Assembly: GCF_003226345.1 (NCBI RefSeq)
Contig: NZ_PDOF01000001.1
Coordinates: 1,426,001 to 1,490,000, forward strand
Origin: Alteribacter lacisalsi
GTDB taxonomy: Bacteria; Bacillota; Bacilli; Bacillales; Salisediminibacteriaceae
Length of the DNA: 64,000 nt
Direction: 5' to 3'
Part shown: positions 15,981 through 25,244 of the stretch, piece after piece
How the letters are laid out: the number at the start of each line of letters is the position of its first letter
How positions within the stretch are numbered: the stretch's first letter is position 1
Position numbers and translations under genes: made by a program
The notes under the pieces: model-generated
Database searches by the model: none
What the model saw: the letters and a program-made list of their open reading frames with translations, nothing else
What the model was told of the DNA's origin: nothing

Positions 15981-16517
15981 TTAGTAATACGGGGAAATGA
16001 GAATATAGACGGCCACGCCGGTAAAGCTCACATAAAGCCACATTGGCATCGAAAACCGCACCCATTTTCTATGCCTTTCGCGATGATCATTGTAGCCGCT
16101 GAAAAAGCTCATAAGCGCCAGCGGTACGATAGCTGCAGCTAGAATGATGTGTGTGATCAGGATAAAATAATAGACACCGGCAAGCCATCCATCGCCGCCA
16201 TAAGGAGTGGACGGGGCGAGAAAATGGTACGTCACATACGAAAGCAGAAAGATCAGTGTAGTTGTAAAGGCACCGTAGATAAATCGCCGGTGAATCTTAA
16301 TATTCCCTTTTTTAATCGCTATAAGAGCTCCTGTAAGGAAAATGAAGGTAAAGCTGTTCAATATGGCATTTAACAGCGGAAGCTGTCGTACCGCATAAGG
16401 AAGCTCCCCGTTATAGCCCGGCAGAAATGACAGACAGACGACGAGAGCATTTACAATAATTGTGACGATAATGACTGTTCTTATATAGTGTTTATTAATC
16501 CATTTCCATGCTTTCAC
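15981..16517 (-). CDS. yozB: DUF420 family membrane protein (YozB-like)
   Basis: This 178-residue integral membrane protein has about five hydrophobic segments (VIIVTIIVNALVVCLSFLPG, FTFIFLTGALIAI, TLIFLLSYVTYHFL, FILITHIILAAAIVPLALMS, LYVSFTGVAVYILI). Conserved histidines near KIHRRFIYG, YVTYHFLAP, ITHIILA and RHRKWVRF fit DUF420, a family linked to haem-copper oxidase assembly. The function is not proven. It starts at GTG. Repeat R3 touches its stop codon and separates it from its terminator. Confidence 0.8.
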   Translation of the reverse strand: MKAWKWINKHYIRTVIIVTIIVNALVVCLSFLPGYNGELPYAVRQLPLLNAILNSFTFIFLTGALIAIKKGNIKIHRRFIYGAFTTTLIFLLSYVTYHFLAPSTPYGGDGWLAGVYYFILITHIILAAAIVPLALMSFFSGYNDHRERHRKWVRFSMPMWLYVSFTGVAVYILISPYY

Positions 16518-16548
16518 TGTATATCGCTCCGTTTCCTTTCAATCAATC

Positions 16549-17829
16549 CTATGGTGAGCAGACAAGCCCCTGGTCTTTAATATCCTGCACACGGGCATCA
16601 CCAATACCTGATATAGCTGTTAACGACTTCACTGAATCAAATGGGCGCTGATCAATCAGGGCAAGAGCCCGCTCTTCGCCAATATGAATAATCTCCATAA
16701 GTTCATCAGCTGATGCCCCATTCAGGTCGATGCAGTCTGCTGGTGAATCGTTCGATGCTTCTTGGCTTTCAACTTTTTTTGTATCATCCGGTTCGGAATG
16801 AGCGCCATCATAAGGGATGACTTCCTTTTCAGTATAAATATCGTATCCAGCCCCATCTGTCACAACGGTGAGCGTCCCGTGTTCGGCTGTTCCATAGAAT
16901 GAAATATCCATATCTGAAAAAAGTGCTCTTACTTCTTCGTGAGGATGGCCGTACTGATTATCCACTCCGGCAGAATAGATGGCTGCTTCAGACATAACTG
17001 CCCTGACAAAGTCCGGGGTTGAGCTTGTAGACGATCCGTGATGACCTGCTTTCAGAATCGTTGCTTCCAGTGGTTCATTTCTTTCAAGCATTTCCGCTTC
17101 TGCTCCATGCTCCGCATCTCCTGTCAAAAGAAAATGAATGTCACCGTATTCAATATTCATACTCAGAGAATCTTCGTTAAGATCTCCTGTTAAATTCACA
17201 GGATGTACCATAGTAATAAGGAGGTCACCAACTTCAAAAACGTCTCCGGCTCTCGGTTCCTCATAGGCTGCTTCCGAAGCCAGAATCGCATCCAGGGTCC
17301 GTTCAAACGTCTGCGAGCCTGCTTCCCCACCTGACATCCAGATTTCATGAACCGGGTAGCTGCTTATCACATCTGCCATCTGCCCGATATGATCTGCGTG
17401 AGGGTGTGTGCCGGCCAGAACATCAATTTCCTCTACGCCAAGACTTTCAAGGTGCTCCACAACGTCGGAGCGGTCATGTCGGCCTGCATCAATCAAAATG
17501 GTCGCTTCCTCAGTCTGAAAAAGGGTGGCATCCCCCTGACCCACATCTAAAAATGACACAGTCAGTTCACCTGATAGTACAGAGGTGGATTCCACTTCCG
17601 AACCGTCTTTATTTTCTGTATCATCACTCTCGGACGCTTCACTGGTGTCGGACTGAACGCTTTCTTCGAGTTCCTCGTCCTCTTTGGTACTGCTTTCTAT
17701 ATCTTCATCAGAACTGCCTGAACCTTTCTGCAGTTGAGCACTGTTTTCTTCACCTGTACCGCAAGCGGCGGTCAGAGCTATCATACCTGCAGCCACTGAG
17801 GCTACGAGGAGTTGTTTGCTTTTTTTCAA
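16549..17829 (-). CDS. Secreted MBL-fold hydrolase lipoprotein with C-terminal helix-hairpin-helix domain
   Basis: The protein has 426 residues. A TTG start six bases after GAGGGGGA opens a lipoprotein signal ending LTAAC (Cys23). An acidic Ser/Glu/Asp-rich linker follows to about residue 90. Then comes a ComEC/Rec2-type metallo-beta-lactamase domain with intact metal ligands (SFLDVGQGDATLF, GTHPHADHIGQM, LLTGDAEHGAE, LKAGHHGSSTSST). The last 60 residues form a ComEA-like HhH pair (DLNGASADELMEIIHIGEER, LTAISGIGDARVQDIKDQG). The combination of an extracellular nuclease-like fold with a DNA-binding HhH suggests action on DNA outside the cell. That is an inference. Confidence 0.85.
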   Translation of the reverse strand: MKKSKQLLVASVAAGMIALTAACGTGEENSAQLQKGSGSSDEDIESSTKEDEELEESVQSDTSEASESDDTENKDGSEVESTSVLSGELTVSFLDVGQGDATLFQTEEATILIDAGRHDRSDVVEHLESLGVEEIDVLAGTHPHADHIGQMADVISSYPVHEIWMSGGEAGSQTFERTLDAILASEAAYEEPRAGDVFEVGDLLITMVHPVNLTGDLNEDSLSMNIEYGDIHFLLTGDAEHGAEAEMLERNEPLEATILKAGHHGSSTSSTPDFVRAVMSEAAIYSAGVDNQYGHPHEEVRALFSDMDISFYGTAEHGTLTVVTDGAGYDIYTEKEVIPYDGAHSEPDDTKKVESQEASNDSPADCIDLNGASADELMEIIHIGEERALALIDQRPFDSVKSLTAISGIGDARVQDIKDQGLVCSP

Positions 17830-17958
17830 ATCAGACTCCCCCTCTTGTAAATACCATCCTGTAGTATACAGGAAAGTCGATTCTTTGGGAATGACGTGCG
17901 CCTTTACACGAGACGCAGAAGCGGAATTCAGCATTAATATGTGACAGAAAAGTGAAAA

Positions 17959-17990
17959 ATGCCCCGGCTGAGCCCGGGGCATTTAATGTA
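17959..17990 (-). terminator. Rho-independent terminator
   Basis: AATGCCCCGG and CCGGGGCATT arms around a short loop; on the minus strand the T-rich TTTTTCACTTTTC follows. It ends the transcript of the small gene at 18130. Confidence 0.75.
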
Positions 17991-18038
17991 GAAAAAAGTA
18001 TACCTCTTTCAGTCAGTGAACCTGTTTTGTTCTGCGCT

Positions 18039-18065
18039 AAACTCATTATTTATAATAATGAGTTT
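18039..18065. repeat. Perfect AT-rich palindrome
   Basis: AAACTCATTATT (18039-18050), TAT, AATAATGAGTTT (18054-18065): a 12-base perfect stem. Just beyond it, GAAGCTCCGCTGAA and AGGTTTACTGACT resemble pieces of repeat R4, so the stretch may be a remnant of an older element. An operator is the alternative. Confidence 0.4.
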
Positions 18066-18129
18066 ACCCTTTCGAAGCTCCGCTGAATAAAGGTTTACTG
18101 ACTAGGTATTATCATTTTAAAATTATACT

Positions 18130-18300
18130 TTACAGTTTGGAAGGCTTTACTTTATTCACCTTTTCGTTTCTGGTACTCTGCTCAAATTTGTCGATAAGTG
18201 CGTGGACATCTTCTTTATTCTCCTTTATACCGAACACCCGGTTCTTTTCCTTTCTAAGGATCCGGAGCAAAAGCAGTTTTTCCTTTTTCGTGAGAAGCAT
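18130..18300 (-). CDS. Small basic protein of unknown function
   Basis: The protein has 56 residues, mostly helical and lysine-rich (LLTKKEKLLLLRILRKEKN, EDVHALIDKFEQS). The ATG at 18300 follows AGGGAG by about 11 bases; an alternative GTG at 18312 overlaps that site. It lies in tandem behind the MFS gene and ends before a terminator, so it looks like a real transcript. No family is recognised. Confidence 0.5.
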   Translation of the reverse strand: MLLTKKEKLLLLRILRKEKNRVFGIKENKEDVHALIDKFEQSTRNEKVNKVKPSKL

Positions 18301-18384
18301 GTGACAGCTCACTCCCTGTGATGTTGTTTCTCCTGTACCAGTTTATCATGGGCAGGATTATTTGTGTTAATGACAGGCTCACAG

Positions 18385-19611
18385 TTAAGCAGAAGCCGCT
18401 TCTTCCTGCCGTTCCTTCCTTTCTTTCCGGTAAGCCCACCACATTGCTCCGGCGGCTCCTGCAAACAGCAGGGTGGAAAGATAAAAAATCGAGGATATGG
18501 CATAATAGCCGGCAATAACACCACCAAGCACCGGGCCGGTTACGTTTCCGAGAAATCGGAAACTTTGATTATACCCCAGGACTTCTCCTTGAACATCCAG
18601 CGGTACTTTTCTCCGAATATACGCTGTTGCGCATGGAATAATGCCTCCGATCTGAATTCCGAAGAGAAAGCGCAGGATGATAAGCTGCCAGATGTTTGTT
18701 ACAAAGGCCTGCGGCAGGAAAAAGACCGCGCCAAGGACAAGGCATATCAGCAGAACTTTTTCATGTCCGATTTCATCCCCGAGTTTCCCCCAGAAACGAG
18801 TCGCGACCAGATTGCCAAGGCCGGTTACGGAAAATGCCAGCCCTGCAAGAAATGCAACATTCTCAATTGTTAAGAGTGAACTCACATACAACGCCAGTTG
18901 GGGCTGAATGCTGAAGTTTGCAGTCTGGACAACAAGGGAGATAATCATAACCATTAACAGCATTCTGCTTCTGAGAATCAGACGGAGCACATCTCCCATG
19001 CTTTTGCGGTCCTTCCTGCCCATGGCTGATTCCATTCTCTGTTCCCGGATGCCGATAGCTACCATCGTTGTTGCAATAGAAATCACAATCGCTGTGATGA
19101 TAAACGTATACGTAAACCCGAACGCATCTGCCATAGCTCCGCCCATAAGCGGTCCGATCAGTCCTCCGCTGACAGTCCCCATCTGCAGCGTTCCAAGTAC
19201 TCTTCCGGCAATATGCTTGTCGGTCTGGGCAGAGATCAGCGCCAGAGAAGTTGGAATAAATCCTGTAACAATCCCCATGAACATCCTTAGAACAAATAAT
19301 TCTGCGACTGAGTCTACATACCCCATCAGAAAAATGGATATGGCAATGCCGTACCCTGTAAAAAGCAGAATCTTCTTGCGGCCGAAGCGGTCCCCGAATC
19401 GACCCCACAGAGGAGATACCAGAAAGGCAACGAGAAAAGTGATTCCAAATACAAAACCTGACCACCGCTGCACATAATCAGGCGAATAATGACCAAAAGT
19501 TTCAATATACAAAGATAAAAACGGGAGAACCATGGTGGCACTTGCAGCAACAAAAAAGTTGGCAAACCACATAATAAGCAAATTTCGTTTATCTGGCTGG
19601 ATGATCAACAC
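18385..19611 (-). CDS. MFS multidrug-type efflux transporter
   Basis: This 408-residue membrane protein has twelve hydrophobic segments and the major facilitator signature between helices 2 and 3 (GRFGDRFGRKKILLFTGYG). GRVLGTLQMGTVSGGLIGPLMGG is the drug:proton antiporter motif C region in helix 5, which points to export. It resembles the MdtG-type group of Firmicutes efflux pumps. The start is GTG or TTG near 19611 (GVLIIQPDK region). The substrate is unknown. Confidence 0.85.
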   Translation of the reverse strand: MLIIQPDKRNLLIMWFANFFVAASATMVLPFLSLYIETFGHYSPDYVQRWSGFVFGITFLVAFLVSPLWGRFGDRFGRKKILLFTGYGIAISIFLMGYVDSVAELFVLRMFMGIVTGFIPTSLALISAQTDKHIAGRVLGTLQMGTVSGGLIGPLMGGAMADAFGFTYTFIITAIVISIATTMVAIGIREQRMESAMGRKDRKSMGDVLRLILRSRMLLMVMIISLVVQTANFSIQPQLALYVSSLLTIENVAFLAGLAFSVTGLGNLVATRFWGKLGDEIGHEKVLLICLVLGAVFFLPQAFVTNIWQLIILRFLFGIQIGGIIPCATAYIRRKVPLDVQGEVLGYNQSFRFLGNVTGPVLGGVIAGYYAISSIFYLSTLLFAGAAGAMWWAYRKERKERQEEAASA

Positions 19612-19795
19612 CTTCTTAATTAATCTATAATTACTTCGCGTATCTAAATAGTATACCGTAAGCCTTAATTATTGAGAAGATGTCTTTCGTCTTCCCAAAT
19701 TAATTAAGGTACCTTGAAAATGATTACACATAAGCTTCGCTTCAATGATCAGGTTTCCACTGGGTGAGAGTGATCTTGTATCCAAAATAAAAGAA

Positions 19796-19820
19796 AACCC
19801 GGAAAGATCCGGGTCTTCTG
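19796..19820 (-). terminator. Rho-independent terminator of the patatin gene
   Basis: ACCCGG (19797-19802) and CCGGGT (19809-19814); on the minus strand TTTTCTTTTATTTT follows. It starts two bases after the patatin stop codon. Confidence 0.75.
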
Positions 19821-19821
19821 A

Positions 19822-20685
19822 TCATGATGAAAGGAATGCTTCGAGTTCCTCTGCTCTTTTCATGGCATGGTCATAGCCATGCTTATAGAGACTCGTGAGG
19901 CGTTCTTCCCGCTTTTCTATACGGGAAACACCCATCAGGCCATCGGGACGGAAAACGAAAGCCCTGCCTTCTTTCTCTGCTTTCCTGACTTCTGACAGCG
20001 CCTGATTGTAAATAACGGACCTGCCTTCCACAGCTTTTATTAGTCCCGGCTGGTTCCGGTACTTCCGCCTGAGCATCCATCTGCCTCTTCTGAGCGGCTT
20101 TTTAAGATATCCATCCTGCTGAGTGAGGACGATAACATGCTTTTCATTACCATCCCGGATGGACCTGCCAAGTGGAATTGGGTCACTTATACCGCCATCC
20201 ATCAGCATTTTGTCCTTAAATTTCGTTACTGGTGCTACAAATGGGAGTGAACTGGATGCTCTAAGAATGTTCAGAAACGATTCACCCACTTCATTTTTTT
20301 CATAATAAACCGGTTCACCGGTCTCACAATCGGTAGTCCCTACCAGAAAAGTCTGGTTGGAATTATAAAATGTATCAAAATCAAAGAAAACTTCCTTGTT
20401 GGGGATCCGGTCAAAGATCAGATCCATCCCGAACAATTCACCTTTTGTTACCCATCTTTTATATGAAATATAGTCAGGATGTCTGCAGTAACCGATGGTT
20501 ACTTTTTCATTTCTTCCTGTTTGTTTGGAAACATAGGAAGCGGCGTTACAGGCTCCTGCAGAAACACCGATCACGTACGGAAAATGCCAGTCATTCTCAA
20601 GAAAATATTCCAGAATACCTGCAGTATACATGCCGCGCATGCCGCCGCCTTCCAAAACCAAACCGATATTGTCTTCCTGTACCAA
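19822..20685 (-). CDS. Patatin-like phospholipase
   Basis: This 287-residue serine lipid hydrolase belongs to the bacterial patatin (RssA/YjjU-like) group. It has the oxyanion loop EGGGMRGMYTAG, the nucleophile elbow GVSAGACNAA (G-x-S-x-G) and the catalytic aspartate in LMDGGISDPIP. There is no signal peptide or membrane segment, so it acts inside the cell. It starts at TTG after GAGGGGGAAG. It stands alone between two hairpins. Confidence 0.88.
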   Translation of the reverse strand: MVQEDNIGLVLEGGGMRGMYTAGILEYFLENDWHFPYVIGVSAGACNAASYVSKQTGRNEKVTIGYCRHPDYISYKRWVTKGELFGMDLIFDRIPNKEVFFDFDTFYNSNQTFLVGTTDCETGEPVYYEKNEVGESFLNILRASSSLPFVAPVTKFKDKMLMDGGISDPIPLGRSIRDGNEKHVIVLTQQDGYLKKPLRRGRWMLRRKYRNQPGLIKAVEGRSVIYNQALSEVRKAEKEGRAFVFRPDGLMGVSRIEKREERLTSLYKHGYDHAMKRAEELEAFLSS

Positions 20686-20871
20686 CGCGACTTCCCCCTC
20701 ATTCCAGCTTATACTCTCTCCATTTTATCGAAACTGCTTGATTTCTACAAATCTTAACATTTATTTAACCACACTAAGTTCATTGTTTTTCTACACTACG
20801 TACTGAGGCTTGCAGTCTCAAAAATACTTTCCCTTTAGTAGAATGTTTCCGGAACTTATACCCTCTTAGGC

Positions 20872-20903
20872 AAAATGGCTCTCACCTCGGTGAGAGCCAT
20901 TTT
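20872..20903. terminator. Perfect 32-base hairpin, GGTGAG family
   Basis: AAAATGGCTCTCACC, TC, GGTGAGAGCCATTTT: a 15-base perfect stem with a two-base loop, downstream of degV. It is the best copy of the recurring motif. Confidence 0.7.
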
Positions 20904-20951
20904 GATTTAGCAGGTGGTGTCCCTGCCTTATTCAATTAGTCTGTATTCCGG

Positions 20952-21797
20952 TCAATCGGTATAATACATAAGTGCCAGGGCGCCAGGACCGGTGTGTGTG
21001 CTGATAATCGGTGTAGTCGTAAAAATATCAATGTCAGTAAAGTCCGTCAACTGGCCGATGGATTCTTTCAGCTTCTTTGCAAGTTCCATCGCATCGGCAT
21101 GGGCAATTCCGATCCCTTTCACCTTTTTACCTGCCGTTTCCTCTTCAAATTTCTTTCTAAAGAAATTGACCATCTGCATATGCGTTCGCACTTTTGTTAC
21201 TGGCGTATAAACGCCGTCTGCAAGAGAGGCGACCGGTTTGATCTTCAGTAGAGAACCGACAAGTGCTTTCCCCCGTCCGATTCTTCCTCCCTTGACGAGG
21301 TATTCAAGAGTATCGACCATAATATATAAAGACGAGTTTTCTTTCATTTTTTTAAGACGCTCCGCAATTTTTTCAGTGGGGAAACCTTCTTTTGCCATTG
21401 CGGCTGCTTCTCTCACCTGAAATGAAAGAGCGAGAGATATGAATCCGGAATCAATGACGGTTACACGGCTGTCTGTCATTGTAGACGCCGTCTGTGCGGA
21501 GTTGTAAGTGCCGCTCATGCCCGAAGTCATATGAATGGAGATAATTTCACTCCCGTCTTCGCCCAGGCGGTCATAAACCTCCGCAAACACACCAGCAGGT
21601 GGTTGTGAACTTTGTGGTACAGTATCACTTTTCGTTAATTTATCTATAAATTCTTCAGGTGTAATGTCCACCCCATCTGTATAGGACTGTCCATCAATTG
21701 TCACCGAAAGCGGCACGACCGTTACGTCGAGCTGATCAGTCACTTCTTTAGGAAGATCGTTAGTGGAATCTGTTACAACTTTGATTTTTTTACTCAC
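20952..21797 (-). CDS. DegV family fatty-acid-binding protein
   Basis: This 281-residue protein has the DegV fold: IKVVTDSTNDLPKEV at the start, PLSVTIDGQSYTDGVDITPE, SSQPPAGVFAEVYDRL, and MTSGMSGTYNSAQTAS lining the ligand pocket. DegV/FakB proteins bind a fatty acid and present it to the kinase FakA. No fakA is in the window. The start is GTG after AAGGGG. The C-terminus HTGPGALALMYYTD is complete. Confidence 0.9.
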   Translation of the reverse strand: MSKKIKVVTDSTNDLPKEVTDQLDVTVVPLSVTIDGQSYTDGVDITPEEFIDKLTKSDTVPQSSQPPAGVFAEVYDRLGEDGSEIISIHMTSGMSGTYNSAQTASTMTDSRVTVIDSGFISLALSFQVREAAAMAKEGFPTEKIAERLKKMKENSSLYIMVDTLEYLVKGGRIGRGKALVGSLLKIKPVASLADGVYTPVTKVRTHMQMVNFFRKKFEEETAGKKVKGIGIAHADAMELAKKLKESIGQLTDFTDIDIFTTTPIISTHTGPGALALMYYTD

Positions 21798-21967
21798 GTG
21801 AGCACCCCTTTACACTCGTTTTTGCTTTTTTAATCATACTACAAGGGGCTGTCCATGTTAAGAAAATTCTTACTCGAATTGACTCAGTCTTTTTTTGGAC
21901 TGGCTGCAGAACCGGCTTCATCAGGATCTGATTATTACCGGTCAGAACGGCGTTTAATGAATCATTG

Positions 21968-23476
21968 TCAGCTGAGTCCAATTAACGCTGCCAGAATGAC
22001 GAAGGCAGAGCCCAGCGCAAACAGCAGAAGCTGAAATTTAATGATAAATTTAAACCATTTTCCCCAGTCAAGTCTAGCTGCGCCGAGTACTCCCATGAGG
22101 GCAGCCGACGTTGGTACGATCATATTCGTAAATCCGTCACCCAGCTGGTACGCCAGTACTGCAACCTGCCTGGTGACCCCGGCAATGTCCGCCATCGGTG
22201 CGAGGAGCGGCATCGTCAGTGCTGCCTGTCCTGAACCTGAGACTACGAAGAAATTAAACACAGCCTGAAAAACAAACATAAACCAGGCTGATAATGCCAC
22301 AGGGAGTCCTTCGAGAGAGCCTCCGGCTGTATTCATAATGGTATTTAGCACCGATGGTTCCCCCGGATCATCTCCTCCGAGAACGATAACAATCCCTTTT
22401 GCCATCCCTACAATCAGAGCTGCCGGCAGGAGGTCCCTCGCTCCGTTTTTAAACCCGTCAGCAATATCGTTTATTCTCATATTGTTGAGTTTAAAGATGA
22501 CACCAATGATGCCTGCCACAAGTCCAATGGTGAAGAACTGAGTTGCAATTTCCGGGATATAATAGGCATGACGGACCACACCCCACACAATCCATACCAC
22601 ACCAGCCAGAATCGTTAAAACAACAAGAGCATGACCAAACCCGAAGCGGCTTTTTATATCCTCCTGTTTAAAGTCCTCCCTGAAATACTCATCTGATTCG
22701 TAGGAGACAGACCTGGTCGGGTCCTTTTTTATTCTTGAAGCATATATCCACGTATACGTCACACCTACAAGAGTAAAAAATGCCCACATGGCAATTCTGA
22801 ACTCAGCACCGGACAGTACAGGAACATCGGCCACACCCTGAGCAATCGCTACACCGAAAGGATTCATCCAGCTTGTAGCAAATCCAATCTGTGTTGCCAC
22901 GTAGGTTATCATGATTCCGGTTATAGCGTCATAACCGAGCGCAATAACCAGCGGGATCAGAATCATGGCAAAAGCAATCGCTTCTTCCCCCATGCCGAAC
23001 ACTGCGCCTCCAAGAGAGAAAAGAATAAACATGATTGGAATAATAAGATTCTCTCTCCCCTTGGTTCTTTTTATAACAGAAAAGATACCTTCTTCAATCG
23101 CGCGGGTTTTCATTATAATTCCGAATGCCCCGCCAATAATAATGATAAAGGCAACAACACCAACAGCCGATCCCCATTTATCCCCGGAAACAAGGCCTTC
23201 AAAGACGTAATTCAGAAATCCTGCTCCGCCGCCACCTTCAAACAGCGCAGTTCCATCTCGAAGAGGACTGCCGTCATCATCAGTGACGGTTTCAAAGCTT
23301 CCCGGAACAAGAACCGTACGTGTATCTTCGTTGCCATCAGACGTTGTGAAAGTTACTTCTTCCGTTTCAAATTGACCCTGTGGAAGCACGTATGTAAGCA
23401 AGGCCGCAGCAAGTACCACAAAAAAGATGATTACAAACGTGTCCGGAGTCTGAAACTTTCTTTTTGATTTGTTCAT
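21968..23476 (-). CDS. YfcC family (DcuC superfamily) transporter
   Basis: This 502-residue membrane protein has about twelve hydrophobic segments. It opens with TPDTFVIIFFVVLAAALLTYVLPQG split by a short polar loop, as in YfcC/ArcD-like carriers. Conserved stretches are GGAFGIIMKT, VFGMGEEAIAFAMIL, NPFGVAIAQGVADVP and GSGQAALTMPLLAPMADI. Substrates in this superfamily include C4-dicarboxylates and basic amino acids or peptides; the exact one cannot be told. The 170 bases after it carry no recognised element. Confidence 0.82.
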   Translation of the reverse strand: MNKSKRKFQTPDTFVIIFFVVLAAALLTYVLPQGQFETEEVTFTTSDGNEDTRTVLVPGSFETVTDDDGSPLRDGTALFEGGGGAGFLNYVFEGLVSGDKWGSAVGVVAFIIIIGGAFGIIMKTRAIEEGIFSVIKRTKGRENLIIPIMFILFSLGGAVFGMGEEAIAFAMILIPLVIALGYDAITGIMITYVATQIGFATSWMNPFGVAIAQGVADVPVLSGAEFRIAMWAFFTLVGVTYTWIYASRIKKDPTRSVSYESDEYFREDFKQEDIKSRFGFGHALVVLTILAGVVWIVWGVVRHAYYIPEIATQFFTIGLVAGIIGVIFKLNNMRINDIADGFKNGARDLLPAALIVGMAKGIVIVLGGDDPGEPSVLNTIMNTAGGSLEGLPVALSAWFMFVFQAVFNFFVVSGSGQAALTMPLLAPMADIAGVTRQVAVLAYQLGDGFTNMIVPTSAALMGVLGAARLDWGKWFKFIIKFQLLLFALGSAFVILAALIGLS

Positions 23477-23799
23477 TTCCTAACCCCTTTCAATACTGTT
23501 TCACAATAATTAATGCAAGATGAATGCCAAACTTCAATGTACCTGATTCATCGGGACCATAACCGCAAAACTGCTGTATAGAAGTGGAAAACAGAGGTTC
23601 AGGCGTTGCATACTCATCACAAATGTTAAAGATAAAAACCATAAAGAGCCAATAAAAAACCATTTAAATAAAGAGAATTGGCAAAATATTGTCGAATGAA
23701 AGTAAAGTATTGTGCCGAAATATGTTAAACTATCATTGTTTTTATTTTTTCATGATTATAATAAGAACGTTAGGTATGTCCGGAAAGGAGGATATCACA
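23477..23799. other. Divergent intergenic region, nothing definite
   Basis: These 323 bases separate the YfcC gene (minus) and dgk (plus). They must hold both promoters, but I find no pair of hexamers good enough to annotate and no repeat or hairpin. Confidence 0.5.
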
Positions 23800-24441
23800 T
23801 TGGCTTCTACACCATTTATTGCCGTGGAAGGCCCGATTGGAGTTGGAAAAACTTCTCTTGCCGAAAGGCTTTCTGCAGATTTTGATTATTTTCTCCTGAA
23901 AGAGATTGTTGAAGAAAACCCATTTCTGGGAAAATTTTATGAAGATATTCAGGAATGGAGTTTTCAGACTGAAATGTTCTTCCTCTGTAACCGGTTTAAA
24001 CAGCTTGAGGATATTCAGCAGTTCCAACTGAGCAGGAAGAAGCCGGTGGTAAGTGATTATCATATTTTTAAAAATCGTATTTTTGCAAAGCAGACACTTA
24101 AGGACCGGCACTTCAGAAAATACGATCAGATCTATCAGATTATGGCTTCCGACCTGCCCAGACCAAATGTTATCATTTATCTTCAGGCAAGCCTTGATAC
24201 TCTGCTTTCAAGAATTGCAGCCCGCGGCCGTTCGATTGAGCAGCAGATCGATCCCGAGTATCTAAAACAGCTTTCAAGCGATTACGAGATGTTCGTGACA
24301 ACATTTAAAGAAACGCATCCAGATATACCTGTACTGACTTTTTCTGGCGACGAACTGGATTTTGTCCACCGGGAAAACGATTATAATTATATCAGGCAGC
24401 GGGTAATGGACTCCCTTGGAGCTGTCCCGATTGAAAAGTAG
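23800..24441 (+). CDS. dgk: Deoxyguanosine kinase
   Basis: This is a 213-residue deoxynucleoside kinase. The P-loop is GPIGVGKTS. FLLKEIVEENPFLGKFYED, the DRHFRKYDQIYQIM segment and the lid arginines (RIAARGRSIEQQI) are typical of the Dgk/Dck family. It phosphorylates purine deoxynucleosides for dNTP salvage. I start at TTG 23800, after AAAGGAGG, so that the protein begins just before the P-loop strand as in B. subtilis. The longer frame from 23689 has no ribosome site. It is followed by its partner gene with an 18-base gap. Confidence 0.9.
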   Translation: MASTPFIAVEGPIGVGKTSLAERLSADFDYFLLKEIVEENPFLGKFYEDIQEWSFQTEMFFLCNRFKQLEDIQQFQLSRKKPVVSDYHIFKNRIFAKQTLKDRHFRKYDQIYQIMASDLPRPNVIIYLQASLDTLLSRIAARGRSIEQQIDPEYLKQLSSDYEMFVTTFKETHPDIPVLTFSGDELDFVHRENDYNYIRQRVMDSLGAVPIEK

Positions 24442-24459
24442 CAGAACGGAGTGAATAGA

Positions 24460-25155
24460 ATGACGAATGACATATCCGGAATTCCGGAAAACGCCTTGGT
24501 TACACTTGCCGGAACAGTTGGTGTTGGGAAATCCACATTAACGAGAACACTTGCTGAAACCCTTTGTTTTCAGGCTTCATTTGAAAAAGTGGACGGAAAT
24601 CCTTATCTTGAGGATTATTACGATGACTTTAAAACCTGGTCTTTTCACCTGCAGATTTATTTTCTTGCAGAACGATTTAAACAGCAGAAACAGATGCATG
24701 AAACCGGTTCAGGCTATGTACAGGACCGGAGCATTTATGAGGATGTTGGGATTTTCGCAAAAATGCAGCACGATAATGGCAACATGAAGAAGCGGGACTT
24801 CGATACATACCATTCCCTTTTTGACGCTATGGTGATGTCACCCTACTTCCCAAAACCGGATGTTCTCATCTATATCGATGGCGATCTTGATAAAATCCTG
24901 GAACGTGTTGGCAGACGAGGCAGACAGATGGAAACGAAAACACCGCGCGCTTTCTGGGCTGACCTCCATGAACGGTACCGGGAGTGGATCCGGCAGTTTG
25001 ATGTGTGCCCTGTGCTGCATCTTGATATAGAAGCTTATGACTGCAGAGACCCCCGCTCCATCAAAAGAATTACAGACGGCATAAGTCAATTGATTAACAA
25101 CAAAGATCTGAACTATCTAAAGCTCTCACCTGCACAGCCAGTAAAAAACGCATAA
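24460..25155 (+). CDS. dck: Deoxyadenosine/deoxycytidine kinase
   Basis: This 231-residue protein is the second kinase of the pair. The P-loop is GTVGVGKSTLT. VDGNPYLEDYYDDFKTWSFH, the DRSIYEDVGIFAK motif (family E-R-S/D-R-S) and the lid RVGRRGRQMET follow. It salvages dAdo and dCyd. The ATG at 24460 follows CGGAG by about eight bases. It forms an operon with dgk and ends before a strong hairpin at 25191. Confidence 0.92.
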   Translation: MTNDISGIPENALVTLAGTVGVGKSTLTRTLAETLCFQASFEKVDGNPYLEDYYDDFKTWSFHLQIYFLAERFKQQKQMHETGSGYVQDRSIYEDVGIFAKMQHDNGNMKKRDFDTYHSLFDAMVMSPYFPKPDVLIYIDGDLDKILERVGRRGRQMETKTPRAFWADLHERYREWIRQFDVCPVLHLDIEAYDCRDPRSIKRITDGISQLINNKDLNYLKLSPAQPVKNA

Positions 25156-25190
25156 AAAGAGACCGGGGACAGATAAATAATCAACTAATG

Positions 25191-25228
25191 AAAAGGCTCT
25201 CACCTTTATTTTCAGGTGAGAGCCTTTT
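25191..25228. terminator. Terminator hairpin, GGTGAG family
   Basis: AAAAGGCTCTCACCT (25191-25205) and AGGTGAGAGCCTTTT (25214-25228), a 15-base perfect stem with an eight-base loop, between convergent dck and tatC. Confidence 0.85.
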
Positions 25229-25244
25229 ATTATCAGTATTCTTT

